A stretch of DNA of 64,000 nucleotides from Eucommia ulmoides (taxonomy: Eukaryota; Streptophyta; Magnoliopsida; Garryales; Eucommiaceae), in contig CM028328.1 in assembly GCA_016647705.1 (NCBI GenBank), positions 5,791,311 to 5,855,310 of the forward strand, read 5' to 3'. The position numbers were made by a program, and so were the translations under genes. Below, one piece after another: positions 21,101 through 33,017 of this stretch (within the stretch, counting starts at the first letter, position 1; each line of letters begins with the position of its first letter). Under the pieces are notes generated by a model, which did no database searches, had not been told where the DNA came from, and saw only the letters and a list, made by a program, of their open reading frames with translations.

Positions 21101-21250
21101 TAAGACTCTGCACATAGCAGGTCAGTCCTCCTAGAACCCAACACAGTACACGTGAAGAATTTTCAACTAATGACTCCACCTCAGCAAGATGACTCACATG
21201 TCATCCGACTGAACCATACTCGAGGTGTTTACCAATTTTACGCACCAACA
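18181..21250 (+). mobile_element. Second copy of the ~800-bp solo LTR, split by a nested LTR
   Basis: Starts TGATGAGGGTATTTTTGGGC (18181) and ends TTTTACGCACCAACA (21250), flanked by GGTAC at 18176-18180 and 21251-21255. The left part 18181-18539 aligns with 16865-17222 and the right part 20810-21250 with 17222-17661. Between them lies 18540-20804. Net length without the insert is about 800 bp, the same as the first copy. Confidence 0.87.
18540..20804 (+). mobile_element. Nested 2265-bp solo LTR (possibly SIRE-type Copia)
   Basis: Starts TGTTGATCCTAAGATTTTG and ends CTAGGCTAACA, giving complementary TGTT/AACA tips. A TATA box (CATATATATAAACC) lies near 19670. The C-rich end AATTCACCCCCCCCTGAGTAG resembles SIRE/Maximus LTR ends, which is a recollection-based guess. 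The left flank GGCCC and right flank AGACC would be a diverged 5-bp duplication; comparison with the intact copy (GGGCCCAAAAG at about 17219) fits that. The repeated CGACCTA/GGTCGACAGGT motifs at 19010-19310 are part of the LTR. Confidence 0.75.
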
Positions 21251-21422
21251 GGTACATCTAACAAAAATTTACACATAAAATTGTTACATGTAACTACGCG
21301 TACGGGCGCGTGTAGTGGACTTCCGCCTTTTTTAAATAAGCGGTATTAAAACACAATTCGCTTCCGCTTCTGAGACTTTTTTAAAATTAAGGGTGAAATA
21401 AAGGATCTCTCATCGTATGTCT

Positions 21423-21785
21423 TTTTTTATAGTAAGATATGTTCATGTCTAGTTTACGTGTACCTTGATTAATTACTTCATCAAACGATCATAAGGGTAC
21501 ACTCTCTCACATTGACCTACTGCATCCAGGATCTGTACATCTCGCGGAGTAAGTTGGGAGTTGTAATGGGGTTCATACTGTAAATCTTGTACTATATATA
21601 AAAGAAGAAGACATGCCCTTATATTCAAGTATATCTAATTTTCTCCATCTCCTTCATTCTTGATTCATTGTCGTTGATCTCTACTATCATCTTCATCTCC
21701 TACAATAAATTCCAAAACTTTTCATCTCCTACAATAAATTCCAAAGTTCTTTATTTTTTTAATTGTCTTTTTTTTTTAATATATT
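21423..21785 (+). promoter_or_regulatory. Promoter-like AT-rich stretch with a TATA box, origin unclear
   Basis: CTATATATAAAAG at 21592-21604 is a strong TATA match. A CT-rich leader-like segment with a local 26-bp duplication follows (CTCCTACAATAAATTCCAAA at about 21697 and 21725). No ORF follows, because the Athila element starts at 21786. It could be a truncated LTR or the promoter of a disrupted gene. Confidence 0.35.
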
Positions 21786-23232
21786 TGTACGCGCGATGAT
21801 TCACACCATCGTCCTCGCGGTATTGACTACGCGCAAGTATACGAGGTCTAGTTTTAATATAATGGATCTTGTAAGATCGGATATCGTTCCACTGAGAATG
21901 ACGTGTAATTCGGTTGAGTATTGTGATTTAAATAGTTTCATATTATCTCGACTAATCAAAATTTGTTTGTTTTCTATTCAATATACTAAGATAAACGACA
22001 ACTATTACGTTAGTTCTAATTACACTAGTTACTTAGGTATTGATTTTTTTCACATAATGCATAATCGACGTTATTAAGTTAGTTATAATGGTTTTTTATC
22101 TATTCCGACAATCTCTGTATCGATAACCCCTCCGCTACCTCTCCCAAGTGTAAGACGAGGGATTACACGACTTCGTGTCAACGAAGAAGTCCTATTCAAC
22201 GCCTTTACGACCCTAGGTCACGTGAGTCTTTAGCCAACGTCATGGATTGCATACGTTCTAACGCCTTCTCGAGTCGTTAGAACGTCATGTTGTATTTACC
22301 CTAGTCTGAATCCGGGGTTACCTCTCCCGAGTGTCAAACCCCGTATTCTCGGTTTATCAATACAAGCATAATATCAAGATTAATGGTAAACACAATCGGA
22401 TTTAGATAAATAACACATTAAAGTAACATTAATTCCTTCAACTTAACAATTACATGATTTCAACTACACCTAAGTAACATTTAACTAATACAACAAGATC
22501 TTAGCCATAAACCATACAAAATAAGAGGGATTCAACATTCTTTGATATTAAAAAGTAATTACAAAGATAAAAACAAGAGAGAAACGATCAAATCTGAAAG
22601 TGAAACGGTTCACTGTCGCTAATGATCGATCCGCAAGTGATTCTTCTTTGTCCGAATGATGAATCTCCTTCTTGATCTTCAAAATATAGCTTAAGAAACT
22701 CTCTACTAGGGTTAGGGTTCATCAATAACATTTTTCAGACGTGCGAAAAGGGTATAAATAGGCCTAGGGGTTCAAAAATATCTAAACAGATATTTTAGAC
22801 TGTTCTGCAAAATGCGCCTAGAGGGTAGAATCTTCGCCTAGACGGAGTTTAAGTCGGTTAGAATTCCGCCTAGGCGATGGTTTATTCGCCTAGGCGGAGG
22901 ACTAACTTCTTCTCTTCTTTCTTTCCAATAGATTTTCACCTAGGCGGTGGAAACTTCGCCTAGGCGGATTTCAACATTTCAGCATTTGAAACTTTCTGAT
23001 AGATTTCCGTTTAGGCGGTGGAAACTTCGCCTAGGCGGAATTGTGTTGTTCTTTGAAACCTCTTTTTTTCATCTTTTGGCTACCCTTTTTTCACCATTTC
23101 GCTCAGTTTGCCGATTGTTTACGTCCCTACTCCTGACTTATAAAAATAGCTAAAAAGATATTCAAACTTCAATAAAATACTCGAAAACTGGCAAATTCGG
23201 TTTAGAATTAGATAGGTATTTTACACCTATCA
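21786..23232 (-). repeat. Athila 3' LTR (1447 bp)
   Basis: On + it starts TGTACGCGCGATGATTCACA and ends TTTTACACCTATCA. Matching DNA begins at 33018 (TGTACGCGCGAGAATTCACA). It contains an array of CGCCTAGGCG-type motifs at about 22810-23040, spaced by GTGGAAACTT and CAGCATTTGAAACTTTCTG. In the element sense a TATA-like CCTATTTATACCC lies near 22755. Confidence 0.9.
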
Positions 23233-23250
23233 AATACCCCCAAACTTAGA
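23233..23250 (-). other. Athila polypurine tract
   Basis: Minus-strand TAAGTTTGGGGGTATT directly precedes the LTR start TGATAGGTGT. The same core AAGTTTGGGGGT recurs inside the element at 23926-23937 and 24804-24815. Confidence 0.75.
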
Positions 23251-24938
23251 ATTTTACTAGTCGTCGAGCAAAACACCCTAATGCTAAATAACACTAACTA
23301 CACTAATTAGCTATTTTCTAAACTAAAAATAAATAATCATTAACAAATAAGAAGTACACACCTGTGAGATTTAAGTTCAATCAAAGAAACCATGTGATTC
23401 TTCCCTCAACAACCCGTAATCAGATCCGGTTAAGGAATAACACACACCACGTGATGTTCCAGAATTTCAACACTCAATATCAGTTAAAATCATTTTAAAT
23501 CCAATTGAAATGTATGTGTGTGATAACTCGGATGTATAACTAATCAAACACCAGATTGGATTATTCAATGAATAAGGTCATGACTTAAACTTGTTAAAAC
23601 ATTCAGGAAAGTCATATGCTTGACTGGGCTCAACTATCCACTAATGTAGGTTCGTACATTCACCGAGATCAATAGGGCTTGGTTTGGCTTTGGAGAACGA
23701 CCAAGGGTATCGTAGAAATAGAAAGTCGTTAAAATTTTAATGATACCCGAGGTACAAACGCTTGTCGCTATATCTATCTCATAACCCCCTATCTTTGAAG
23801 ATATTACCTTGAACAAGATTAAGTAAACTTGTATTCATTTGTCATAACAACTTAAATTAAACACTGTATTCACATAGTGGTTTGTTTGTTTGTTTTTTGT
23901 TTTTTTTTGTTTTTTTTACACACACACCCCCAAACTTATTCAATTTTGTACAATTTTAGGGGCTTGTAAAAACAACTAAAGGATTGACAAGTGAATACTC
24001 TTATACTTAACCAAAAACATTTAAACTGAAATCCCGATTACCCGCTTCAAGTTAGCATAATCTAATGCTACTTGTTTTCACTCAATTTTTCCTTTTATTC
24101 TTAGCGACAATGGTTTTGAAAGATTTGCTTGGTTAAAGTATAGAAATAAGTTCAGAAGTTAAAATTTTATGGCTTCGACAGGAGAACGAGGGAATCACTT
24201 TTCAGGTTAGTTTCAAACGGTTCATGCGATAAAAATGAAGGCCTATATCATGCCTCCGGAATTACCTTACCTATAATTTCGCCTCAAGCCTCCCCCAGTC
24301 AAGTTCTAGATTCCTCATTTCTGTCATGAACTTATTACTGAATAATCGGCGTCAAATCGTTCAACTAATTATATAATGAGTTTATGCGATCGTGCAATTT
24401 AGGATCAAAATAATTTTCACCTAATCGACATGCTAAGCACACAAAACACACGTGAATGGCATTATCCCCGACCTCAATATGCAATTTAGGGGGTAATTTT
24501 CATCATCGGGACATAGTTCGGACGAACTCAAAAACTCAGCATGCACGTACAACTATATTCATTAACATATCTACTCAAATTCTACAAATTAACATTACTT
24601 AATCTAATGATCCTTACACATGCATAGCTAAACATTACACAAGCATAACAAAAAGAATTTCAAAATTTACAAAAATTTAACATTAATATCATTATAAACA
24701 AAAATTTGTCCACAAAAAGAATTTTGTCCCATTTACAACAAAAAATATCCATCCTTCATAACCCCCCCAAAAAAAGCAAAAACTACATGCTTGCATATCA
24801 TATACCCCCAAACTTAAACGAGGCAATGTCCTCACTGCCTAAGCAGCAAACCCAATAGCAGAATACAAATATACGTATTGAAAATTGGGACGAATACATA
24901 CCTAGGAGGGAAGACATACAAGTCTAACCTCCTACCGT
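23248..24938 (-). other. Athila untranslated region between env-position ORF and 3' LTR
   Basis: No ORF with domain content. It contains two extra copies of the polypurine-like core (23926-23937 and 24804-24815) and T/G-rich low-complexity DNA near 23881-23925. Confidence 0.65.
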
Positions 24939-26043
24939 TCATTGGGGAGGAGATGGCGGTGGCGGCTCGTCAGTCTCAGAAGGCGGCACGGGCGTATAAC
25001 GCGCCATGTCAATTCCGAGGTGCTCGAATAAAACTCTTTGGTTTTGATCATGTTGCCGAATGTAGTTATCCATGTAGCTCTCCATCCGAGAAAAATTAGC
25101 TTGGAGCTGGCTCATATCGGATTGGAGACTACGGACATCTCGTGAAATCTGGGTGAGTTGGTCGCAGCGGGATGTGGGTAGTCGGTGGCTCCGAAGGGCC
25201 AGCTTCTTTCTCTTTCGGACCCTCTTCTCCCTCACCTAGTCTGCCCTTCCATAACTTGTTAATCATTGAAAGATCGAGTGGCTTTATAGGTGAAAAGGGG
25301 CTTGTGGACGTGACACAAACTCCGGCACGTTGAAAGAGAGCAGTGAGAAAGGAGGGAAAAGAAAGGCCACCCTTCGTCGTCCTGGAAGTATGAATTATTG
25401 AAGAATAAATGTGCCAACCGACGTTGACGGGCGTCCCTCTATCAATGTTGTATAGCATAAACGCTCGCTCCTTAGAAACATCGGACACATGGGAGGTAGG
25501 GACAAGATTGGCGCAGATAAATTGATGCCAAATCTTGGGGATCGGTTTCAGAAACCGCGCCTTGAAGATGGCCTGACCCTGCTATGTGTTCTTCCACTGG
25601 GTGTTACCCGTTGTCAGGGCCTGAATCACCGCACTCATTGTCGGTGTGGCAGCATCAGATAAATCTCGGAAGGCTTCCGGCCCCGTCAATCCAAGCAACT
25701 CGTTGAAGTGGTCCGCACTGAACAGAACTGGGATGTTCCGGACCCTCGTCTGAAATCTCGTGGCCTCCGTAATGTTCGCATAGAACTCGCGTATGAGGGC
25801 CAACTCCCCTGGTAGGGGTGAAGCACAGAACTGTTCCCATCTTCTTCGTTAAATGACGGTCCTGAATTCTTCAGGGAGTTCATGTAGAGGTCTGAACCCC
25901 CTCTGTCGAATGCTGGGATGCTTACTTTCATAATTATTGTAATGGTCCTCGGCTTGCTTGGAGACAAATTTGAGAGAGTTGTAATCCAAGGCAGCCGGAA
26001 ATTCTTTTGTTCGTGGTTGCTTGGATGCCAGGCGCTTTGCCAC
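24939..26043 (-). pseudogene. Athila env-position ORF, broken
   Basis: Reads leftwards from ATG 26043. One frame covers 26043-25129 with stops at about 25849 and 25582, then the reading shifts near 25200 into the frame ending at 24939. The segment ALIREFYANITEATRFQTRVRNI to FNELLGLTG resembles the putative plant transposon protein domain common in the env position of Athila elements. The last part is Gln/Ser/Arg-rich and looks coiled-coil (LTQISRDVRSLQSDMSQLQAN), ending in a Pro-rich tail. I see no signal peptide or convincing membrane segment. The role of this ORF in Athila is unsettled, and this copy cannot make a full product. Confidence 0.65.
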
Positions 26044-27599
26044 TTTGCCTATAAATCACAATCACAACACCAACCACAATAATAATAATAGAACACGCAA
26101 TTCAAACCCTTGTCAACGAACACACAATGCCCTATTTTATCAAACATATGCCAACCAAAACCAAACAATACAAATTTCACAAGATATCCCACCAACCAAA
26201 ACCAAATCACATTTTTGTCACAATATAGCATAAAATAAATGATTCACATTGTGTATCAACACAAAAACATGATAGGGTTTACCAAAAATCATTCCTAAAT
26301 CCCTAATAGCATGAAAAACGTAATCTAGGGTTTAAAGGAATTTAGGGTTCTAGCCAAATCCAATGATTTTTTAAATAAATGAGCAAATGAAGTAAATATT
26401 TCAACAATTAAATGAAAAATAAGATCATTGACACTTGTTGAAAAATTTTGATCAAATCACTTGAGGATGGCGATCTCGCACTGTTTTACCGTTTAAACCC
26501 TAGATTTTCGAAAATGGGAAGAGGAATCCAACGTTTGGATAAAGATTTTTGGTGAAAATCCAAGTTTTTCGCAATGTAGGATGAATCTTCAAAGGGAGGA
26601 AAGGATTTGGGATGGTGAAGTTGAGAGGTTTCTTGAAAATTTTAGGAGGGAAGTGTCGTTTGCGAAGAAGACTGTTGCGTTTTAAAACAGGGCTGTTGTG
26701 ACTTCGCCTAGGCGGAGGTTTTTTCGCCTAGGCGAAGTAGCGTCTTTTTCTTTTTAAAAATATTCTGGTGTTAATTTGCCTAGGCGGTGGTTTTTCTGCC
26801 GGGGCGAATTTACACCAATGTGAAACCTTTGATTCTGTTGTAAATCCGCTTAGGCAGTGGTTTTTTCGTTTGGGTGAATTTATGCTAGTGTAGGAACTCA
26901 GCCTTTCTTCCTTTTTCCGCCTAGGCGGTGGTTTTTTCGCCTAGGCGAAGTAGCGCCTTTTTCTTTTTAAAAATCTTCTGGTGTTAATTCGCCTAGGCGG
27001 TGGTTTTTCCGCCTGGGCGAATTTGCACCAGTGTGAAACCCTTGATTCTGTTGTAAATCCACTTAGGCGGTGGTTTTTTTCGCCTAGGCGAATTTACACC
27101 AGTATGTTTTCTCAGCCTTTTGTCCAATTTTTGCCTGGGCGGTGGTTTTTTTCGCCTAGGCGAATGTTCGCCAGTGTGGACTTTGGCTGGATTCCTTCAG
27201 ATTTTCACATTTTTGCTCTACACCTCTTACTTTCTCTTCGTTCCTCAAACGAGTTTTAACATGCAATTCAATCCTAAGTATCTAGCCTCATCAATTCACC
27301 ACAAAAAAATAATATTACGAGATCAATACAATCTCCAAAAAGTAATTTATATAAAAGTTGGGAATGTTCGTTACCCTCGATGACATATCAAAAGATATTG
27401 CTTGGTTTTACGTCCCTAGCATGGACGTGTATGAATTCCGGCTCTATTCTTCAACGAGGGAGATGTTCTCCACAACTCGCTCTTCATCCTTGAAGTATTG
27501 CTTGATCTGCTCCCCCTTGACTCGAAAAGTTCGTCCGTCTTCGCCTTCTAACTTGATAGCACCAAATGGATAAATATGCTTGATCCGAAACGGTCCAGA
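26044..27599 (-). other. Athila spacer between integrase and env-position ORF, with CGCCTAGGCG array
   Basis: Non-coding. From about 26700 to 27180 it carries many CGCCTAGGCG or near copies (GCCTAGGCGG with GGTTTTTTCGCCTAGGCG) and a repeated TTACACCAGTGTG phrase, forming a loose minisatellite related to the arrays in both LTRs. The ORFs reading across it are artefacts of the repeat. Confidence 0.75.
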
Positions 27600-29242
27600 C
27601 TACCGGGACTTCAACTTTCCGAGAAAGAGTCTCAGCCTTGAGTTAAACAATAGAACTTGTTTGCCCGGACTAAACTCCCTACGGACTATCATTTTATCAT
27701 GCCACCTCTTCGTTTTATCTTTATAAAGCTTGGCATTCTCATAAGTCTCGTGCCGGAATTCCTCCATTTCATTCAATTGGAGAAGACGTTCCACACCAAA
27801 AGCTTTTAGGTCAAAGTTGAGTTTCTTAATCGCCCAGAATGCATGGTGCTCTAATTCAACGGGCAAATGACACGCTTCCCAAACACCAATCGATACGGCG
27901 ACATGCCGATCGGTGTCTTAAAAGCCGTGCAATACGCCCATAAAGCATCGTCAAGCTTCACCGCCCAATCCTTGCGATTAATATGAACCGTTTTCTCCAG
28001 AATTAGCTTGATTTCCCGGTTTAAAATTTCAGCTTGCCCATTTGTCTGAGCGTGGTATGGTAGCGCCACCTTGTGTCTAACCCCATATTTTGCCAACAAA
28101 GTGCTTAGCATTTTGTTACAAAAATGGGTTCCCTCATCACTGATTAAGGCTCGAGGTATCATGATCCGTGTCATGACATTTTGTTGAATAAACTTCAAAA
28201 CCACTTTGGCATCATTAGTAGGTGTTGCTACGGCCTCAACCCATTTAGACACATAATCCACCGCTAACATAATATACTCATTGCCAAATGACTGCGGAAA
28301 TGGCCCTATGAAATCTACGCCCCACACATCAAAGAACTCAAGCTCAAGAATTGACGTCAATGGCAATTCATGCCTTCTCGATATGTTACCCACCCTTTGA
28401 CATCTATCACAAGTTTTCACAAACGTATATGAATCTTTAAACAAAGAAGGCCAGTAAAAACCTGATTGAAGTACTTTCGATGTTGTCCAGGTCGCACCAA
28501 AATGGCCGCCACAAGGTGATGAATGGCAATGGTAGAGAATACTAGCCATTTCCTCCTCCGGAACACATCTCCGGATCACCTGATTAGCACATTTTTTGAA
28601 TAGCAATGGCTCGTCCCACAGATTATACTTTGCATCAAAAATAAATTTCTTCCTTTGGGCTCCCGTCAACTCAGGTGGTAACGCGTTATATGCAAGATAA
28701 TTCACAATGTCCGCATACCAAGGAAATGCATTTTCAACTGAAAATAGTCGTTCGTCAGGGAACACTTCCGTGATACTAGACTCATCACCAACGTCTTCTT
28801 GAATCAACCTTGACAAATGGTCGGTAACAACGTTCTCACTCCCTTTTTTATCCCTTATTTCAACATCAAACTCTTGCAATAGAAGAATCCACCTTATCAA
28901 TCTCGGCTTGGCCGCATGATCCGTGTAGACGATCACTTTTAACCCAATGATATAAGACCAGAACTTATCACAAGCAAAGACCACCGCTAGCATTTCTTTC
29001 TCAGTCGTGGTGTAATTCTCCTGGGCATCATTCAATGTTTTACTTGCATAATAGATTGAGCGAAAGATCTTCTCCTTCCGTTGGCCTATCACCGCGCCAA
29101 CGGCATAGTCACTCGCATCGCACATAATCTCAAATGGCATCTCCCAGTCCGGAGTGACCATTATTGGAGCCATGATCAACTTCTTCTTTATCGCCTTAAA
29201 AGCCTCCATGCAAGCCTCATTGAATTCAAATAAAGTAGACAT
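27600..29242 (-). pseudogene. Athila RNase H and integrase
   Basis: The frame 29242-27851 begins at the end of RT and gives the RNase H ([34 protein letters not shown]-like VIVYTDHAA). The HHCC domain follows ([22 protein letters not shown]), then the integrase core with WGVDFIGPF (Asp), [11 protein letters not shown] (Asp) and [12 protein letters not shown] (Glu). A frame change near 27860 separates the C-terminal part (27866-27600: [39 protein letters not shown]), where GKLKSRW-type motifs normally occur. Apart from that break this is the best preserved piece of the Athila element. Confidence 0.9.
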
Positions 29243-30095
29243 AATGGCATCACCGTCTTCGAGAAGTCCTTAATAAAGCGTCCGTAAAAGCCGGCATGCC
29301 CCAAGAAACTTCGAACTCCTTTCACATTAATCAGTGGCCGAAGCTTCTCAATCGTTTCAATCTTTGCTCGGTCTACCTCAAGCCCCTTGGAAGATACTCG
29401 ATGACCCAAGACAATCCCCTCTTTAACCATAAAGTGCCACTTCTCTCAATTTAGCACTAAATTTTTCTCCTTACATCAGTCAAGAACAAGCGCCAGATTG
29501 TAGAGACAGTGATCAAAAGACGACCCAAAGACTGAGAAGTCATCCATGAAGATTTTCATTTCTCTTCCACCATATTAGAAAATATCGCCATCATACACCG
29601 TTGAAAGGTTGTCGGTGCATTGCAAAAGCCGAACGGCATACGTCTATAAGCAAACGTCCCATAAGGGCATGTGAAAGTAGTCTTTTCTTGGTCCTCCAGT
29701 GCAATGGCTATTTGATTATAACCTGAACAGCCATCAAGAAAGCAATAGTACTCATATCCGGCTAATCAATCTAGCATTTGGTCAATGAAAGGAAGAGAAA
29801 AATGATCATTCCTCGTAGCCTTATTCAATCTTCAATAATCAATGCACACATGTCATCCCGTGATGGTCCGTGTAGGAATAAGGTCGTCTTTATCATTCTT
29901 CACCACCGTCATACCTCCTTTCTTGGGCACCACTTGCACCGGGCTAACCCACTCACTATCGGATATAGCATATATAATTCCAGTATTCAAGAGCTTCAAC
30001 ACCTTCGCTCTCACCGCTTTCTCCATAGCCGGATTTAGCCACCGTTGATGTTTAATGGAGGATTTGAACGCATCCTCCATCAAAATCTTATGCAT
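29188..30095 (-). pseudogene. Athila reverse transcriptase, multiple stops
   Basis: The N-terminal part (30095-29853) has EWVSPVQVVPKKGG, and the C-terminal part (29430-29188) has GIVLGHRVSSKGLEVDRAK and [18 protein letters not shown]. Between them recognisable RT sequence, including the active site FMDD at 29539-29550, is interrupted by several stop codons. Phe rather than Tyr at the first position is normal for Athila. Confidence 0.85.
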
Positions 30096-30113
30096 GCAAA
30101 CAGAGGGGCTAAT

Positions 30114-30647
30114 TCATTTGATATCCGATATAGACCAAGCAAAAGCGGATCGGTGTCTCTTCAAGATTCTCAACAACTTACTCTTCTCTTCTTCCGTCAA
30201 AGTTGATAAAATTATAACCAGATTGGTCGAATTCTCTCCCAAAAAGATGCACCGAAGATGTTCCGGTAATTGCTTGAGTAATAATCCACCATGAGGCGAA
30301 TTTGATTTCTCGGGAGAGTTTTCAGCTTCTTCAATCTCCACCACATGAATAGGATTCTCTACGTCTTTAGATTGAGCATCCAAAGTTAGCACGTAGTCCA
30401 CAACATCAAGTTCCGCGGTAGAGCCTTCCTCACCAAGATCCCCCATAGATAAGGAATTTGTGAGAGTATGCTCTAACGAATCCATCTCTATATTTGCAAG
30501 AAAGAACTCCCTCATGCAAGAGTCCACAACATCAACTCGATTGCAATTGGGAGGTTCATCCGGAAAGTTCATAGTTCTAAAAATGTTGAACCTTATCTCT
30601 TCATCATTTACTCTTAACGTCAGATTTTCATTATGCACATCAATCAA
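30114..30647 (-). pseudogene. Athila protease-RT connecting region
   Basis: Open frame continuing the gag-protease reading after a frame change near 30645. It contains LTLRVNDEEIRFNIF and an acidic linker, then PEHLRCIFLGENSTNLVII and RHRSAFAWSISDIK, the conserved approach to RT. No catalytic residues are expected here. Confidence 0.75.
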
Positions 30648-31942
30648 GGCTTTCCCGTTGCAAGAAAAGGTCTTCCTAGGATGATCGGGATTTTTCTATC
30701 TTCTTCCATTTCAAGCACAACAAAATCCACCAAAAATATGAATTTGTCTACCTTCACTAGCACATCCTCAATGATACATTTTGGATAGGTTAACGAACAA
30801 TCAGCCATTTTAAGAGAGATCATTGTCGGCTTTGCACTCCCAAGTCTTAACTTTCGATAAACGGAAGAAGGCATCAAATTAATACTCGCCCCAAGATCAC
30901 AAAGCGCCTTATCAAAATGAGATTTTCCGATAGTACACGGAATTGTGAAACTACCCGGATCTTTCAATTTGGTAGGCAACTTCCTTTGTAGTATTGCACT
31001 GCACTCCTCCGTTAGCTTCACCGTTTCGTAATCCTCCAACTTTTTCTTCTTTGTCATGATGTCCTTCAAGAACTTGCCATAATTGGGCATTTTTTCCAAT
31101 GCATCCGCAAAAAGAATATTGATATGGATTTTCTTGAAAATTTCAAGAAATTTCTCAAATTGGGCATCCAACTTCCTCTTTTGGAATCTTTGAGGATATG
31201 GAAATGGGGTTACTAGAATCGGTGGATTCTCTGAAAAAGTTACTCGCCCCGACATCATCCTTTCATCTCTTCTTCTCTTCTTAACTTTCCCTTGGTTTTT
31301 TTCCTCATTTAAGTCTTCACTTGGCTTCTCATTTCTTTCATCGGTTTTTACTTCAACTTCCTTCTCCGCACTTGTTCTTTGTTCATCATGATGAAACTCA
31401 CGACTCACGCCCGGCTCGTTTTCCATAGGCTTGCTCACTTCCACGTCTCTTTCGTTCCTTAACTTAATCGTCTTGCACTCCCGAGGGTTGGTTTCTGTGT
31501 TGCTTGGAAACTTTCCCTTTTGTTGCTCTTGGATGGACCTAGCAAGCTGCGCAATTTGAGTCTCTAAAGCCTTCACCGTGGCGTTGATGTTTGTACAAGT
31601 GGTATCGTTTGAGTCCAGCCGTGTTTCATGTTTGCTCAGCCGGTTATGCATCTCACGCATCATAGTCTGAGTCTCCTTCATAAACGAACCCAACACTTCA
31701 TCCAGATTTGGCTTCAGATTATGCATTGGTGGTTGTTGCATTTGACAATTGGATTGCATAGGATATCCCAAAACTTGATTTCCATAACCCGGAGGTGGCC
31801 GCAAAGCGTTCTGATTGTTCGCATATGAGAAGTTCTCATGGTTGCGGAGTCTAGGATTGTAATGAGTCGGAATATTGATAGCGGGCCTGAAAGTATAGGC
31901 ACGATTATTTAGAAAATGGCATTCCTCGAACTCATTATTCAA
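30644..31942 (-). pseudogene. Athila gag C-terminal part and aspartic protease
   Basis: Open frame of 432 codons. The gag part has a Asn/Pro/Gly-rich stretch and a heptad-like region (FMKETQTMMREMHNRLSKHETRLD). A basic/acidic linker follows, then the conserved PFPYPQRFQKRKLDAQFEKF, LTEECSAILQRKLPTKLKDP and the protease site ALCDLGASINLMP, with IILGRPFLATG downstream. DLGAS in place of DTGA/DSGA is usual for Athila proteases. It ends at a stop just after GRPFLATG, where the frame shifts into the next segment. Confidence 0.85.
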
Positions 31943-31978
31943 TCCAGATTGAGAACAACTTGTTGCTATCTCCTCCCC

Positions 31979-32815
31979 TTAACTCGACAAAGCGCCTTTT
32001 GTAGACATGGTGACTAATTGATCCGAGAGTTTGGACACTTGGGTCGATAACGTTGCAATATGGTCAGATTCTTGGATAGAAGATACCTGTCTTCCCGTGT
32101 TTCTCTCATTCGGCCATTGATAATTGTTAGCCGCCATTTCTTCCAATAGTGCATTAGCTTCGGTAGGGGTTTTGGACAACAACGATCCCCCTGAGGCTGC
32201 ATCAACTATCGTTCTAGTCTGACCATCCAACCCGTTGTAAAATAATTTGGTTTGAAATCAATCTTGATACCCGTGTTGGGGGCACCTTCTCAATAGGTCC
32301 TTGAATCTCTCCCATGCCTCAAACAACGACTCAAAGTCTCTCTGGCGAAACTACGCAATCTCGCCTCGGAGTTGAGAAGTCTTCGAAGGTAGAAAGAACT
32401 TAGTAAGGAACCTTTGTGCAAGGTCCTCCCAAGTATTGATGCTCCCCGGTTGGATCGACTAAAACCAACCCCTTGCTCTATCTCGTAAAGAGAACGGAAA
32501 TAACCACAACCGTATGACATCTTCGGCAACTCTATTTATCTTGACAGTGTCACAAATCTCGAGAAAGGTTGCCAAGTGGACGTTGGGGTCTTCGTGAAGA
32601 TTTCCGCCACACTGGTTTTACTGAACCATATTAATTAAGGCGGGCTTCAACTCAAAGTTATTTGCCTGGATATGCTGCCTCCGGATCTCGGAATAGTTAT
32701 CCAGCATTAGTGGCCGATAATAGTCCTTAAGGACTCATTGTGACCTCTCCTGCTCCGGAGGCTGAAGTGCGTGCAGCTCCGGTGGTTGTGGAACATTTTC
32801 ACGTCCCCCGGCCAT
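31979..32815 (-). pseudogene. Athila gag N-terminal part, fragmented
   Basis: The likely start is the ATG at 32815-32813 (minus). The capsid-like segment containing VIRLWLFPFSLRDRARGWF and QRFLTKFFLPS (about 32530-32390) is recognisable as retrotransposon gag. It is broken by several stops, at least some at positions where Trp is expected. The segment 32230-31979 (ALLEEMAANNYQWPNER) follows in another frame. Confidence 0.75.
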
Positions 32816-32992
32816 AGCGATAGCTTTTTCCTCTTTCTGTTTACCAATGCGTTAACTACGCCGCATGCACTGCTTAAGTCAAATAAATAAATCAAATAAA
32901 CAAATAAATTGAATGAAATTAAAAGCAAAAGAATTATTGATTAACATTCAACTACTTGATCACAATATCAACTCAATTAAAAAATACCTTCC

Positions 32993-33011
32993 ATCCCCGG
33001 TAAAGGCGCCA
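32993..33011 (-). other. Athila primer binding site, tRNA-Asp-like
   Basis: Minus-strand TGGCGCCTTTACCGGGGAT lies 6 bp inside the 5' LTR. The expected complement of plant tRNA-Asp is TGGCGCCGTTGCCGGGGAT, so there are two mismatches. Confidence 0.75.
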
Positions 33012-33017
33012 AAAACT

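Larger units (their letters stand above)
17757..21422. mobile_element. MITE of ~590 bp, interrupted by a solo LTR
   Basis: Starts AGGGATAATCAGTCGGAAGT and ends GGATCTCTCATCGTATGTCT, whose reverse complement is an imperfect copy of the start. Removing the nested 18181-21250 element plus its 5-bp duplication leaves 591 bp. This matches the 607-bp relative at 57138-57744 along its length (shared TTTTGATTTARTC, GATTTCRCTTRWATTTTA and repeated GTTACATGTAAC motifs). Flanks are T-runs, so the target duplication cannot be read. No transposase is encoded. Confidence 0.7.

Noticed and set aside
21763-22077. 104-codon ORF with a near copy at 33055-33297
   Set aside because: Both lie in the Athila LTRs, antisense to the element; they are the same non-coding LTR sequence.
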